This document shows, in pieces, positions 52,856 to 61,993 of a stretch of 64,000 nt of DNA. Below the pieces are notes generated by a model. It saw only the letters and a program-made list of their open reading frames with translations, did no database searches and was not told where the DNA came from. Source of the DNA: Acidobacteriaceae bacterium (GTDB lineage: Bacteria > Acidobacteriota > Terriglobia > Terriglobales > Acidobacteriaceae). The number at the start of each line of letters is the position of its first letter. The stretch's first letter is position 1. Both the position numbers and the translations under genes were made by a program. The stretch is from contig PLDC01000017.1 of NCBI GenBank assembly GCA_003134995.1, positions 106,281 to 170,280 on the forward strand, given 5' to 3'.

Positions 52856-55800
52856 ATGTGGTCGACCACAACTATCGGATACGCAATCCGGCTGATGGTT
52901 CTTCTAGTGACGGCCAACGGGTTGGCGAACGGACAGATGCAATCACTGCCCGCAATATCGACGGTGGCCGGAAATGGCACGCCAGGCTACGGCGGGGACG
53001 GCTCGGCGGCTACCAGCGCCCTGTTGAATGGCGAGACCCGCGTTGCTGTAGACAGCCTGGGAAACCTATACATTGCGGATACCGGAAACAACGTGGTTCG
53101 TGAGGTAGTCTTCTCCAGCGGTGTGATCTCCACAATAGCTGGCAACGGGACCGCCGGTTACCTGGGGGACGGCAGCGCAGCCACCAGCGCCGAACTGCAC
53201 AGTCCCAGCGGCGTTGCCGTGGACGCAGCGGGCAACTTCTATATTGCTGACCAGTTCAACAACGTCATCCGCATGGTGACGGCCACGACGGGAGTGATTA
53301 CAACGGTGGCCGGGAATGGAACTGCCGGCTATGCGGGGGATGGCAGCGCGGCCACGAGCGCCGAATTGAATCAACCCAATTACGTCTCCCTCGACAGTGC
53401 CGGGAACTTGTACATCGCGGACGAGCTGAACAACCGGATCCGCGAGGTGAACGCCCTTACCGGCATCATCACCACGGTTGCCGGCAATGGCACTGCGGGT
53501 TATGCGGGGGATGGCAGCCTGGCCACGAGCGCCGAACTTAACAACCCCGCCAGCGTGGCCGTGGACGCGGTCGGCTACCTTTACATTGCAGATTCCGGCA
53601 ACAACCGCGTGCGCAAGGTCAATACCGGTGGCGTGATTTCCACTTTGGCGGGCAACGGGACCGCCGGCTACGCCGGCGACGGGGGTGCGGCCACCGCAGC
53701 CGAGTTGCAAAATCCTACCGGGATCGGTCTGGATAACGCGGGCGACGTCTACATCGCAGATTCTCTCAACAATGTAGTTCGCGTGGTGAACCCGGGTACG
53801 GGCAACATTTCAACGCTTGCCGGCAATGACACCGCCGGCTATAGCGGGGATAACGGCCCCGCTCTACTTGCTGAGTTGCGCAATGCCGCCGATGCCGCGA
53901 TCAGCAGCGTCGGCAATCTCTATGTCGCCGATGCGGGCAACAATGTGATCCGCAAAGTGCAGCTGAACAGCAGCTTCTCTGCGGCCCCAAGCGGTGGTGC
54001 GGCCCTGGTGCAGAATTTCTTTCTGCAGACCACCACCAGCGAAACCATCGCCAGTATTACCACGCCCCCGTCGCAGGCCGGCAAGCAGGAATTTACCGTC
54101 GGGACCACTACCGGATGTGCGGTCAATGGCTCGACAACGAACGCCAGCGGCACAGTCTGTGTTGTGCCGGTTACCTTCACGCCCGCCTATCCAGGACAGC
54201 GCAACGTGCCACTGCAAGTTGTCGCGGGCGGCGGCAGCATCAATTTCGGATTGAGCGGAACGGGAAACGCGGCCCTGGTAGCGCTGACGCCGGGAGTGAT
54301 CTCGACCGTGGCGGGCCAGGGGACCTACGGATACCTGGGAGACGGAGGCGCGGCGACCAGCGCGCAGTTGGGCGCTCCAAACCGGCTCGCCGTCGCCAGC
54401 TCCGGCAACATCTATATCGCCGATCACAAAAACAATGTGGTGCGCAAGGTGACTGCCTCGACTGGAATTATCACGACCATCGCGGGCACTGGGGCCGCTG
54501 GTTACACCGGCGATGGCGGCCCGGCCGCCAGCGCTCAATTGAATCTTCCCGAAGGAGCAGCCGTCGATAGTGCAGGCAACCTTTACATTGCCGACGAAGG
54601 CAACAATGTGATTCGAAAAATAACCGCCGCGACGGGCGTAATCACCACCGTGGCAGGCAACGGCACCTGCGGCTATACTGGCGACGGAGGCCCGGCCGCC
54701 GGCGGCCAATTGTGCGGCCCCGCTTACGTTTCCGTGGACAGCGCCGGCAACTTCTACATCGCTGACATGAACAACAATGTCATCCGCAAAGTGGCCATCT
54801 CAACCGGCTTGATTTCGACGGTAGCGGGCAATGGAACCGCCGGGGACTCCGGAGATGGCGGTCAGGCCCCCAATGCGGAACTCAGAGTCCCGGTTGGCCT
54901 CGCCTTCGACAGTGCAGGCAATTTCTATATCGCGGAATCAGGCGGCAACATCATTCGCAAAGTGACCGTGGCGACTGGCGTGATTACGACGGTGGCGGGC
55001 AATGGAACCGCGGGGTATTCCGGGGATGGCGGATTAGCGACCAGCGCTGAACTGAATGGCCCGGTTGGCATCGCCGCCGACGCCGCGGGCGACCTTTATA
55101 TCGCGGATGCTTCGAATGAGGCCGTGCGCGAGGTGAACGCGGGAACTGGGATGATCGCGACGGTAGCCGGCAACGGAATCGTAGGCTACCTGGGGGATGG
55201 CGGCGCCGCAACCAGCGCGGAACTGGGCATCCCTACCGATATTGCCCTCGACGGCCTGGGCAACTTCTATATCGTGGACGCGGGCGACAACGTGGTTCGC
55301 ATGGTAAGCGTCGGCCAGTCGCAGTTGACCGCAGCGAACACAGCGTACGGTGCGACGACCACACAGACGGTGACGGTCTCTAATATCGGCAATATAAACT
55401 TGAACATTCCAGCGCCCGGCTTGGGCAGCAATCCCAGCCAGTCCGGCGCGTTTTCCGTGGACGCCTCCTCGAGTTGTCCGCAACTTACCTCCTCGAGTTC
55501 TGCACAGACGCTGACCGCCGGAGCGGAATGCGCCTATGTGCTGGATTTTGCTCCCACAAGCTTAGGGGCACTCAGCGGGAGCGTGGTGTTGACGGACGAC
55601 GCACTGGGGGTGAACGGGTCGACGCAAACGATTAGCGCCTCTGGAACAGGGATTGCCGCGAACACCACAGCGACTATCGTTTCGTCACAGAATCCATCCC
55701 AGTACGGACAAGGGAGCGCGACGGTGACCGTGGCTCCGACAAGTGGCAGAGCCGTGCCGGCGGGGACAGTACAGTTCAGCGCAGATGGAAATCCAACGGG

Positions 55801-57046
55801 CGGGGCCGTGGAACTGAACGGGAGCGGCACGGCCACCTACTTATTCAGCACGCTCGGGGTTGGGACGCACATTATCACTGGGGTCTACTCGCCGGGCTCG
55901 CCCGACTTTACCGGGAGTTCCGCGACCGGGGTGAGCCAGACGGTGATTGCAGCGCTGTTGTCGGCAAGCATCGCGGGAACTCCGACCAAAGTGTATGACG
56001 GGACTAACACGGCCACGTTGAACGCGACGAATTTTACGCTTACGGGCTTTGCCGGTTTGGACGGAGCGACCGTGACCCAGACGGCGGGAACCTACGCGGC
56101 CGCGACGGCTGGAGGGCAGACGGTTACGGCCTCGTTGAGTTCGTCGAACTTTGCCGCGAACGGCTCGACTAATTTTGCGAACTATGTGCTGCCGACGACT
56201 GCATCCGGGCCAGGAATCATCTCGAAAGCGGGAACCGGCACCAGTCTTGGCGCGAGTATTACTTCCATCCATCCCGGACAAACGGTGACGCTCACGGCTA
56301 CGGTGGCGTCCACTGCGGGAACTCCGACTTCGAACGTGCAGTTTTTTGACGGCACGACGGCTCTGGCCACGATTGCCCTGAGCAGTGGTATAGCGGTGGA
56401 TACCACGACCCTGAGCGCGGGTGCAACCCACTCGATCACTGCGGTTTACGGCGGAGACACAAACTTCACATCGTCTTCGAGTAGCGTGGTCAGTGTGGCG
56501 GTGGCTCCACAGGATTTTACGTTCGCTCTGGCTGCGGGGGCGCCGTCAACTCAGACGGTGAGCACGGGCGGGGCGGCGAATTACCAACTGGTGGCCGCGC
56601 CTTTGTACACTGCATTTCCGGGTACGGTCAGCTTCGCGTTAACCGGCTTGCCGGCGGGAGCAACGTACAGCTTCAGTCCGGCGACGCTTGCAGCGTCAGG
56701 TGGCAGCACTCCCCTGACCCTGACCGTGCATGCGCCCATGACGGCGAAGTTGTATGGGCCCGAGATGGGCCGGAGGTGGGAGCCGATGTTGCTGGGATTG
56801 CTGTTCCTTCCGCTGGCCGGGCGGCGGCGCATGCGATTCTTGCGAGGTCGACTCGCCAGCTCCGGGGTGCTCGCCTTTGCGCTGCTAGTAAGCCTTACGG
56901 CTTTGATTGGGCTGAACGCTTGCGGTGGTGGATCAAGCCATAGCATATCTTCCCAGTCGCCGCAATCGCAAAGTTACACGCTAACCGCGACGGCGACGAG
57001 TGGTGGAACAGCACATTCGACGATCTTGACGTTGGTGGTGCAGTAA
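52856..57046 (+). CDS. NHL-repeat and Ig-like giant secreted protein
   Basis: From the ATG at 52856 (AAGGTCTTCA upstream; the frame opens at 52604) the product has about 1396 residues. A signal peptide (IRLMVLLVTANGLANG) is followed by five to six NHL-type repeats of about 55 residues ('STVAGNGTAGYAGDGSAATS...AVDSAGNLYIADxxNNVIRKV'), an Ig-like insert, five more repeats, then Ig-like/MBG-type domains ('YDGTNTATLNATNFTLTGFA'). Near the end come a hydrophobic segment 'WEPMLLGLLFLPLAG', an Arg-rich stretch, a second hydrophobic segment with 'ALIGLNACGGGSS', and a short beta tail. Probably a surface adhesin-like propeller protein. Confidence 0.85.
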   Translation: MWSTTTIGYAIRLMVLLVTANGLANGQMQSLPAISTVAGNGTPGYGGDGSAATSALLNGETRVAVDSLGNLYIADTGNNVVREVVFSSGVISTIAGNGTAGYLGDGSAATSAELHSPSGVAVDAAGNFYIADQFNNVIRMVTATTGVITTVAGNGTAGYAGDGSAATSAELNQPNYVSLDSAGNLYIADELNNRIREVNALTGIITTVAGNGTAGYAGDGSLATSAELNNPASVAVDAVGYLYIADSGNNRVRKVNTGGVISTLAGNGTAGYAGDGGAATAAELQNPTGIGLDNAGDVYIADSLNNVVRVVNPGTGNISTLAGNDTAGYSGDNGPALLAELRNAADAAISSVGNLYVADAGNNVIRKVQLNSSFSAAPSGGAALVQNFFLQTTTSETIASITTPPSQAGKQEFTVGTTTGCAVNGSTTNASGTVCVVPVTFTPAYPGQRNVPLQVVAGGGSINFGLSGTGNAALVALTPGVISTVAGQGTYGYLGDGGAATSAQLGAPNRLAVASSGNIYIADHKNNVVRKVTASTGIITTIAGTGAAGYTGDGGPAASAQLNLPEGAAVDSAGNLYIADEGNNVIRKITAATGVITTVAGNGTCGYTGDGGPAAGGQLCGPAYVSVDSAGNFYIADMNNNVIRKVAISTGLISTVAGNGTAGDSGDGGQAPNAELRVPVGLAFDSAGNFYIAESGGNIIRKVTVATGVITTVAGNGTAGYSGDGGLATSAELNGPVGIAADAAGDLYIADASNEAVREVNAGTGMIATVAGNGIVGYLGDGGAATSAELGIPTDIALDGLGNFYIVDAGDNVVRMVSVGQSQLTAANTAYGATTTQTVTVSNIGNINLNIPAPGLGSNPSQSGAFSVDASSSCPQLTSSSSAQTLTAGAECAYVLDFAPTSLGALSGSVVLTDDALGVNGSTQTISASGTGIAANTTATIVSSQNPSQYGQGSATVTVAPTSGRAVPAGTVQFSADGNPTGGAVELNGSGTATYLFSTLGVGTHIITGVYSPGSPDFTGSSATGVSQTVIAALLSASIAGTPTKVYDGTNTATLNATNFTLTGFAGLDGATVTQTAGTYAAATAGGQTVTASLSSSNFAANGSTNFANYVLPTTASGPGIISKAGTGTSLGASITSIHPGQTVTLTATVASTAGTPTSNVQFFDGTTALATIALSSGIAVDTTTLSAGATHSITAVYGGDTNFTSSSSSVVSVAVAPQDFTFALAAGAPSTQTVSTGGAANYQLVAAPLYTAFPGTVSFALTGLPAGATYSFSPATLAASGGSTPLTLTVHAPMTAKLYGPEMGRRWEPMLLGLLFLPLAGRRRMRFLRGRLASSGVLAFALLVSLTALIGLNACGGGSSHSISSQSPQSQSYTLTATATSGGTAHSTILTLVVQ

Positions 57047-57448
57047 ATCGGCATCGCCTCTCGACAATGGGCTAATGCGAGACGGGTTTGGCCGATCGCT
57101 GGTGCGAATCTTACGTCTGTGAAATAGGCAAGTCGATCAAGCCTTGGGAGTTGGCAAAGGAGGAAGTTGCCTCCAAAGCATAGGTAGGAATTTCCGAAAC
57201 CCCGGTTTATTGGTCTTTTCTCGAGCACACCCTGCGGAGAGATTTTTCGCTTTTGGACCGCGCGGCAAGCAAGTAGTCATTGCGCACCCAATGTCGGGCC
57301 GCTTTCCGAGGCAACGAAGGCGACCACTTTCAGCCACACTATCGTATGCCGTTCGCCTTAATGAGCGGACGAAAAGATGGGCTGTTTTTTGTCGATCTGC
57401 GGCCAGTCACTGCCCGTTGATTCTCTGGTTAGGCGCTGCACGGCCTGC
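57047..57448. other. Intergenic region without recognised gene
   Basis: No frame here has both a ribosome binding site and a recognisable product. A frame at 57144-57614 on the plus strand runs into the tRNA-tailed repeat and is probably not coding. Confidence 0.45.
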
Positions 57449-57757
57449 AAGTTACGCAAACGTCGGGGTTGCGGAATTCAAAACGGTAATGCGAGTTCGA
57501 ATCACACTCCCTCCGCCACGCAGTCTTGACTGCAGAGAAAGTCCGCCTCCATTTCCCCCAAATTACGCGAAACATGCCCGTGTTTCGCGATTCTTCCTCG
57601 ACAAACCGGACTAGAGAGAATGGACTACTCGGCAGTGAAGGGCGTCACTGTCCCGGCTTTTCTCTGGAGAGTACATGTGCAGTCCGGTTTCAAGGAGGGC
57701 AATAGGCGAATGCAATGCGATCACAAGCCTGGGATTCGGCCACAACGGGTTGACTTT
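57449..57757. repeat. Long direct repeat, copy A, with tRNA 3' end
   Basis: About 309 bp that aligns along its whole length, roughly 80% by eye, with 61352-61664. It starts with a shared GTTAC-CAAACGTCGG block, then a tRNA-like T-arm plus acceptor 3' strand ending CCGCCA (57491-57518), then blocks such as AAACCGGACT, TGCAGTCCGGTTTC, GGCGAATGCAATGCGATCA and CGGGTTGACTT. The rest of a tRNA is missing. The two copies bracket the response regulator/kinase pair. Confidence 0.8.
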
Positions 57758-57903
57758 TGCCGGCACCTTGGAAATCCGTGCGGAGCTTTCCTTAAACCCG
57801 TTTCTAGACCGCCAGACAAAGCGCTGAAGGACACCGGGATTGCTTCCGCATCTGCCGACCGACGTTAGCTAGTTACGATCCTGAGTCTTTGGACGGCACA
57901 TTT

Positions 57904-59118
57904 TCAAGACAGGCTCGGCGCAGCCGCCTTCGCGATCCAGGTTTCGCCCGTCCCAACAATCACCAACACCTTGCCTTTGACGGTACCGTTTTCGACGAAG
58001 TTTCGAACGACCTGCGTGAGGGCAAGCGAAACTTCGTGACCTTTCGCTGCGAGAAGCGTCCCGGTGGTAGAACGCAGGTCTTCATTCAAAATCATGCCAC
58101 TGCGAAGGTCACAGACGTCGATGGTGCGCATTTCAGTGGGCCCTCGTCTGGGCTTATAGTCCCGGAGGGCAGCGACCATTTTGGCATCGTATTGGGCGGG
58201 ATCGCGGCCAAGCGCCGCCAGAGCTTCCTGTCTTTCCGATCCGGTGTTGAGTAGGCGGTCGAAGGCGAGGCTGACCCTCAACATTTGCGCCCCTAGGCGG
58301 ACGGACTCGGCAGCGGGGGTTAGGGATCGCTGGAGGTCTGTGGGTACTTCGTTTTGCTGGAGAATCATGTCAGCCACTAGTTCGAGTCGTGGAATGCGGG
58401 CCAGCAGGTCATGGGCGATCTTAGGATGCTGCAAGTAGCGCTTTTCATTTTCTGGAGTGAGCGGTTCGCCTGCATGGATGGCTTCTAACAGTTCGGGAGT
58501 GAGAGTAAAGCATCCGAGCTCGGAGAGCATGGCTGCGATTTCGTACCCCCACATATCGGACAGGCAAAGCTTTCCTCCAATGTGGCGCACGTACTGGCAG
58601 ATGCGAGTGCCTTTGTTGAAAGCGACGGGGTTGGCCAGGTTGAGCACCTCGCTCATAACCCGAACCGCGCCTGCGAGAGTTTTGTCAAGCAGTTCTTTCT
58701 CGCGACGCATGAGGTCGTACTGGGTGACGCCGGCTCGAAGGGTGAGAGTCAAATCTTCCGCACTGACAGGCTTGTTCAGGAAACGAAAGATTCTGCCTTC
58801 ATTGACGGCGCGCATGGCGGCTTCCATGTCGGCGTAACCGGTGAGCATGACGCGAATTGAGTCGGGAGCGAGGGTGCGCACTCGAGAAAGAAAGTCGGCG
58901 CCATCCATGACGGGCATGCGCATGTCGGAAACGATCACGCTGTAGGCAGCCTCGTTCCTGATCTTCTCCAATCCCGCTTCGGGCCCCTCGGCCATGTCGG
59001 TATTGAATTCGCGGTGCAGAGACCGGCATAGGCCCTCGAGAACAAGGGGTTCGTCGTCGACGAAAAGGATTCTAGGGTTGTCATTTCTGGTGGGCTTGGC
59101 GGCCGTATTGGACGTCAC
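57904..59118 (-). CDS. Response regulator with degenerate HD-type output domain
   Basis: Encodes 404 residues from a GTG with AGGAGG seven bases upstream. The receiver has acidic pair 'FVDDEP', phospho-acceptor D65 in 'VIVSDMRMPVMDG', T93 and K116 in 'RFLNKPVS'. The output region at about 140-300 has the helical plan of HD-GYP/HDOD domains, but where HD-GYP proteins carry the HD pair it reads 'MLSELGCFTLTP' and the HHE site is replaced by 'ILQQNEV'. It is therefore probably not a c-di-GMP phosphodiesterase. Its start overlaps the kinase stop (GTGA), so the two are translationally coupled. Confidence 0.85.
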   Translation of the reverse strand: MTSNTAAKPTRNDNPRILFVDDEPLVLEGLCRSLHREFNTDMAEGPEAGLEKIRNEAAYSVIVSDMRMPVMDGADFLSRVRTLAPDSIRVMLTGYADMEAAMRAVNEGRIFRFLNKPVSAEDLTLTLRAGVTQYDLMRREKELLDKTLAGAVRVMSEVLNLANPVAFNKGTRICQYVRHIGGKLCLSDMWGYEIAAMLSELGCFTLTPELLEAIHAGEPLTPENEKRYLQHPKIAHDLLARIPRLELVADMILQQNEVPTDLQRSLTPAAESVRLGAQMLRVSLAFDRLLNTGSERQEALAALGRDPAQYDAKMVAALRDYKPRRGPTEMRTIDVCDLRSGMILNEDLRSTTGTLLAAKGHEVSLALTQVVRNFVENGTVKGKVLVIVGTGETWIAKAAAPSLS

Positions 59119-61085
59119 TTGGAGCCTCCTGTATTGGAATCAAACCGGATTGGGATTCTTACAAAAAATGTCGTGCCTTTGTCTATTTCGGTATCAAACC
59201 AAATGGTCCCGTGATGTTTTTGCACAACGATTTCGTGGCAAATGGTAAGTCCCTGGCCGGTGCCCTCCCCAACCTGCTTGGTCGTGAAGAAGGGATCGAA
59301 GACGCGGTCGCGAACGTCCAGCGGGATACCAGACCCGTTGTCCTGGATTTCGATCTGCACATCCTGGTCGATTTGTCGGGTACGGATGGTGAGCTTTCCG
59401 CGATGGCGTGTTCCCTGCGTCGAGGCGTCACGGATGGCGTGCGTGGCGTTGACGATCAAATTCAGGAAGACCTGATTCAACTCATCGCAGTAGCATTCGA
59501 CGCGGGGCAGATCGGGCTGGTAGTCGGTTTGAACATCGGCAATCTCCTTGATCTGGTGCTGGGCGACCGTGATGGTTGCGTCGAGCGCTTCGCTGAGATC
59601 GACCTCCTCGCGTTCTCCACCACCGGTGTGAGAGAAGCGCCGCATCGCGCCGAGAATCTTGGTCATGCGTCGGATCCCTTCGAGAGACTGTGAAATGGCC
59701 TTGGGAACTTCCTTCCGAAGCCAGTCCCAATCCCGAGGCGGGCCCGCGAAGATTACGCCGTCGGAAGAGCCAGAGTCGGAAGGGATTAAGGCGTGCGCCG
59801 GAGCCAGGCAGAAGGCCATGGCAGCGTCGAGCTCACTCCATGTGTCGCGGAGGAAGGTAAGATTGTCCGAGACATATTGAGCGGGCGTGTTGAGTTCATG
59901 GGCAACACCGGCGGCGAGTTGTCCGATCGCTGAGAGCTTCTCAGTATGCATCGCCATCCGGCGATCGCTGATATCGCGAGCGGAGATGACAAGCGCTTCG
60001 ATCTCGCCGCGAGAATCACGGATGAAACTGCTGTGAGATTCCAGAGTGACATAGGTTCCATCCTTTCGTCGCATCCGGTATTCAACGATCTGGCCAACGC
60101 CAGTCTCAACAGCTTTCTGTGCGGCCCGGGTCACCAGGGGACGGTCGTCGGGATGGATCTGTTGGAAGGAAACGGTGTTCTTCAGTTCCTCTGCGGTGTA
60201 GCCGAGCAGGCGCCCATATGTGGGGTTGTTATAAATACGGTGGCCACTCTGGTCGACGACGGCAATCAAATCGGCGCTGTTCTCGGCGATAGAACGGAAC
60301 AATTGGTCGGACCGGCTCCTCGCTTCGTCGGCCTCTTTGTGCTCAGCAATCGCGGCCATGAGGTCTCGGTTAGATTGGTCAACGGCAGCAGTCCCTTGGA
60401 GCACCTTGTGTTCGAGGTCTTCGTTCATTCGGAGTATGCCGCTCTCCGTTTTCTGGCGGCGAAGAATTTCGGCCATGAGCTTGTGGACTACAAGGACGGC
60501 AATACCGAATGCCAGCAGGTCCGAAAGAACGATGAGATAGATAGTCCTGGTTCGGACTGCAACATATTTGATCGCGCTCCTCTTCAGTTGCTCGTCCATA
60601 TCATCAGCTTGAAACCGGACAAAATTTCGCCACGCCAGCTGAATCAGCCGCTGCCGTGCCTCTTCCGTATTTTTCTGGTCTAACAAAATAGCGCTCGCTT
60701 GCTTGTAGCTTGTGACGTAGTCGCTCCTAGCCTCAATGGTCGCATTGAGAAGTTCGCGCTCGTTTTCAGAGTCCAGCCGAGATTGCAGCCGCTGGAGACG
60801 ATCGGAAATTCTGGCACTACGTTTCGCTCGATCGACGAGAATCGAATCGATTTCCCGTTGGTCGCTGGTCACAACAATTTGCATGTTGATCCGGCTATTT
60901 CGATTGGAATAGGTGAGCGCCTCACTAGCCAGATGCACGCCCATCCATTGGGTTTCGGCAATTGTTCGTGCGTTCGCATAGAGAGTATCCATTGCGTCCA
61001 GACTCAGGTACCCTACCCCCACTACGAGGGTAATAAGAACCAGCGATGCAAACGTGAGCGCCGCGCCTACGAATCGATCACTCAT
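59115..61085 (-). CDS. PAS-domain sensor histidine kinase
   Basis: The 656-residue kinase has a helix at about 8-27, a four-helix-bundle-like periplasmic sensor to about 178, and a second helix at 182-200. A coiled coil (210-260) leads to a PAS domain at about 260-375 ('SIAENSADLIAVVDQSGHRIY', 'DISDRRMAMH'). The H-box is 'AAGVAHELNTPAQYV' with H396, the N-box 'NQVFLNLIVNATHAI', G1 'DNGSGIP' and G2 'GTGQGLTICHEIV', all intact. It belongs to the HELNTP subgroup often paired with a regulator lacking DNA binding. It is first in a two-gene unit between the direct repeats. Confidence 0.92.
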   Translation of the reverse strand: MSDRFVGAALTFASLVLITLVVGVGYLSLDAMDTLYANARTIAETQWMGVHLASEALTYSNRNSRINMQIVVTSDQREIDSILVDRAKRSARISDRLQRLQSRLDSENERELLNATIEARSDYVTSYKQASAILLDQKNTEEARQRLIQLAWRNFVRFQADDMDEQLKRSAIKYVAVRTRTIYLIVLSDLLAFGIAVLVVHKLMAEILRRQKTESGILRMNEDLEHKVLQGTAAVDQSNRDLMAAIAEHKEADEARSRSDQLFRSIAENSADLIAVVDQSGHRIYNNPTYGRLLGYTAEELKNTVSFQQIHPDDRPLVTRAAQKAVETGVGQIVEYRMRRKDGTYVTLESHSSFIRDSRGEIEALVISARDISDRRMAMHTEKLSAIGQLAAGVAHELNTPAQYVSDNLTFLRDTWSELDAAMAFCLAPAHALIPSDSGSSDGVIFAGPPRDWDWLRKEVPKAISQSLEGIRRMTKILGAMRRFSHTGGGEREEVDLSEALDATITVAQHQIKEIADVQTDYQPDLPRVECYCDELNQVFLNLIVNATHAIRDASTQGTRHRGKLTIRTRQIDQDVQIEIQDNGSGIPLDVRDRVFDPFFTTKQVGEGTGQGLTICHEIVVQKHHGTIWFDTEIDKGTTFFVRIPIRFDSNTGGSK

Positions 61086-61351
61086 TTTTTTCTTTCGCAG
61101 GGGACCTCAGGGGCGATAACTGGCTTTCCCAGAGAGGTCTCGATACCCTCAGTCCGATACATAAGTCTTTATCGGCAGGGAAACCGATTCCCTGTATAAG
61201 TTCGGCCTTCCGGTCAGAAGTCGGCTTCTGGGAAGTCTGCCCCTGAGAATCAGTGAGATTCTTCCCGAGCGACATCGCTAAAGCGCACTGTTTCGCGTGT
61301 CGACCGGGGAGCACCCAGTCTGCGGAAGAATTTCTGAACTTATTGATTCCG

Positions 61352-61664
61352 TGTAACTTACACAAACGTCGGAGCTGCAGCTTTCAGATCTGTACCGAGG
61401 GTTCGAATCCCTCTCTCTCCGCCACTCAGTCTGCACTGCAGAGAAATTCCGCCGTCCTTTCCCCCGAAATACGCGCAATATGCCCATTTTTCGCGATTAT
61501 TCCTCAGCAAACCGGACTGCAGAGAACGGACTGCTCGGCTCAGAACGGACTCACAATCCCGACTTATCTCCGGAGGGCACGTGCGCAGTCCGGTTTCGAG
61601 AATCGCATGAGGCGAATGCAATGCGATCAGAAGCCGGGATTCAGCCCATAGCGGGTTGACTTGG
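61352..61664. repeat. Long direct repeat, copy B, with tRNA-Ser-like 3' end
   Basis: Partner of 57449-57757. Its tRNA part (61396-61424) reads GAGGGTTCGAATCCCTCTCTCTCCGCCA-like, the T arm and acceptor strand of a tRNA-Ser with CCA; no D arm, anticodon arm or 5' acceptor strand is found within 100 bases upstream. The downstream blocks match copy A to CGGGTTGACTT. The spacer 61086-61351 between the kinase start and this repeat holds no gene that I can support. Confidence 0.82.
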
Positions 61665-61776
61665 ATTAGAACTCCGGAATGCCTTCATCGCGGCACCCCC
61701 AAGACTAAGGCAGGATTTCGAACACAATGGCGTTTCAAATCGGTGAGAAGCCTTCAAAAGCTCCAGGGTGTTCTGC

Positions 61777-61923
61777 TCACGTCGGAAGAAGTAAGCACCC
61801 GGCTTGAGCCCCTGTACCGGAATGCACGATCAGGTAAAGATCGTTGAGCTGCGCGCCGGGGGGCTCAAGGAAGTCGGCCGGAAGAGCGCGCGTGGCGCAA
61901 TCGACAATGGTTGAGAGTCGCAT
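61777..61923 (-). CDS. Possible small protein
   Basis: A 48-residue frame with GAGTGAGGTTCATC before the ATG: 'MRLSTIVDCATRALPADFLE', then 'GAQLNDLYLIVHSGTGAQAG' and a Leu/Pro end. The ribosome binding site is decent but the product is not recognised, and it overlaps nothing else. It follows the TlpA-like gene on the same strand by about 70 bases. It may be the remnant of a longer protein. Confidence 0.35.
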   Translation of the reverse strand: MRLSTIVDCATRALPADFLEPPGAQLNDLYLIVHSGTGAQAGCLLLPT

Positions 61924-61993
61924 GATGAACCTCACTCTGAGAAAATCTAAATTGCACTCTTGCCGTTCGATCCCGAGTTCTTTTTCCAACTTC

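Noticed and set aside
53864..54709. 281-residue frame antisense to the NHL-repeat gene
   Set aside because: Its apparent repeats come only from the sense-strand NHL repeats.
57144..57614. 156-residue plus-strand frame before the kinase-regulator pair
   Set aside because: It runs through the tRNA-tailed repeat and has no ribosome binding site or known motif.
61078..61365. Possible small gene or riboswitch upstream of the PAS kinase
   Set aside because: I compared the leader with c-di-GMP riboswitch wording and saw no match; the frame has no start signal.
61358..61621. Open frame on the minus strand with the phrase GERGIRTLG
   Set aside because: It is the antisense reading of a tRNA-Ser 3' end plus repeat, a well-known false gene type; no ribosome binding site.
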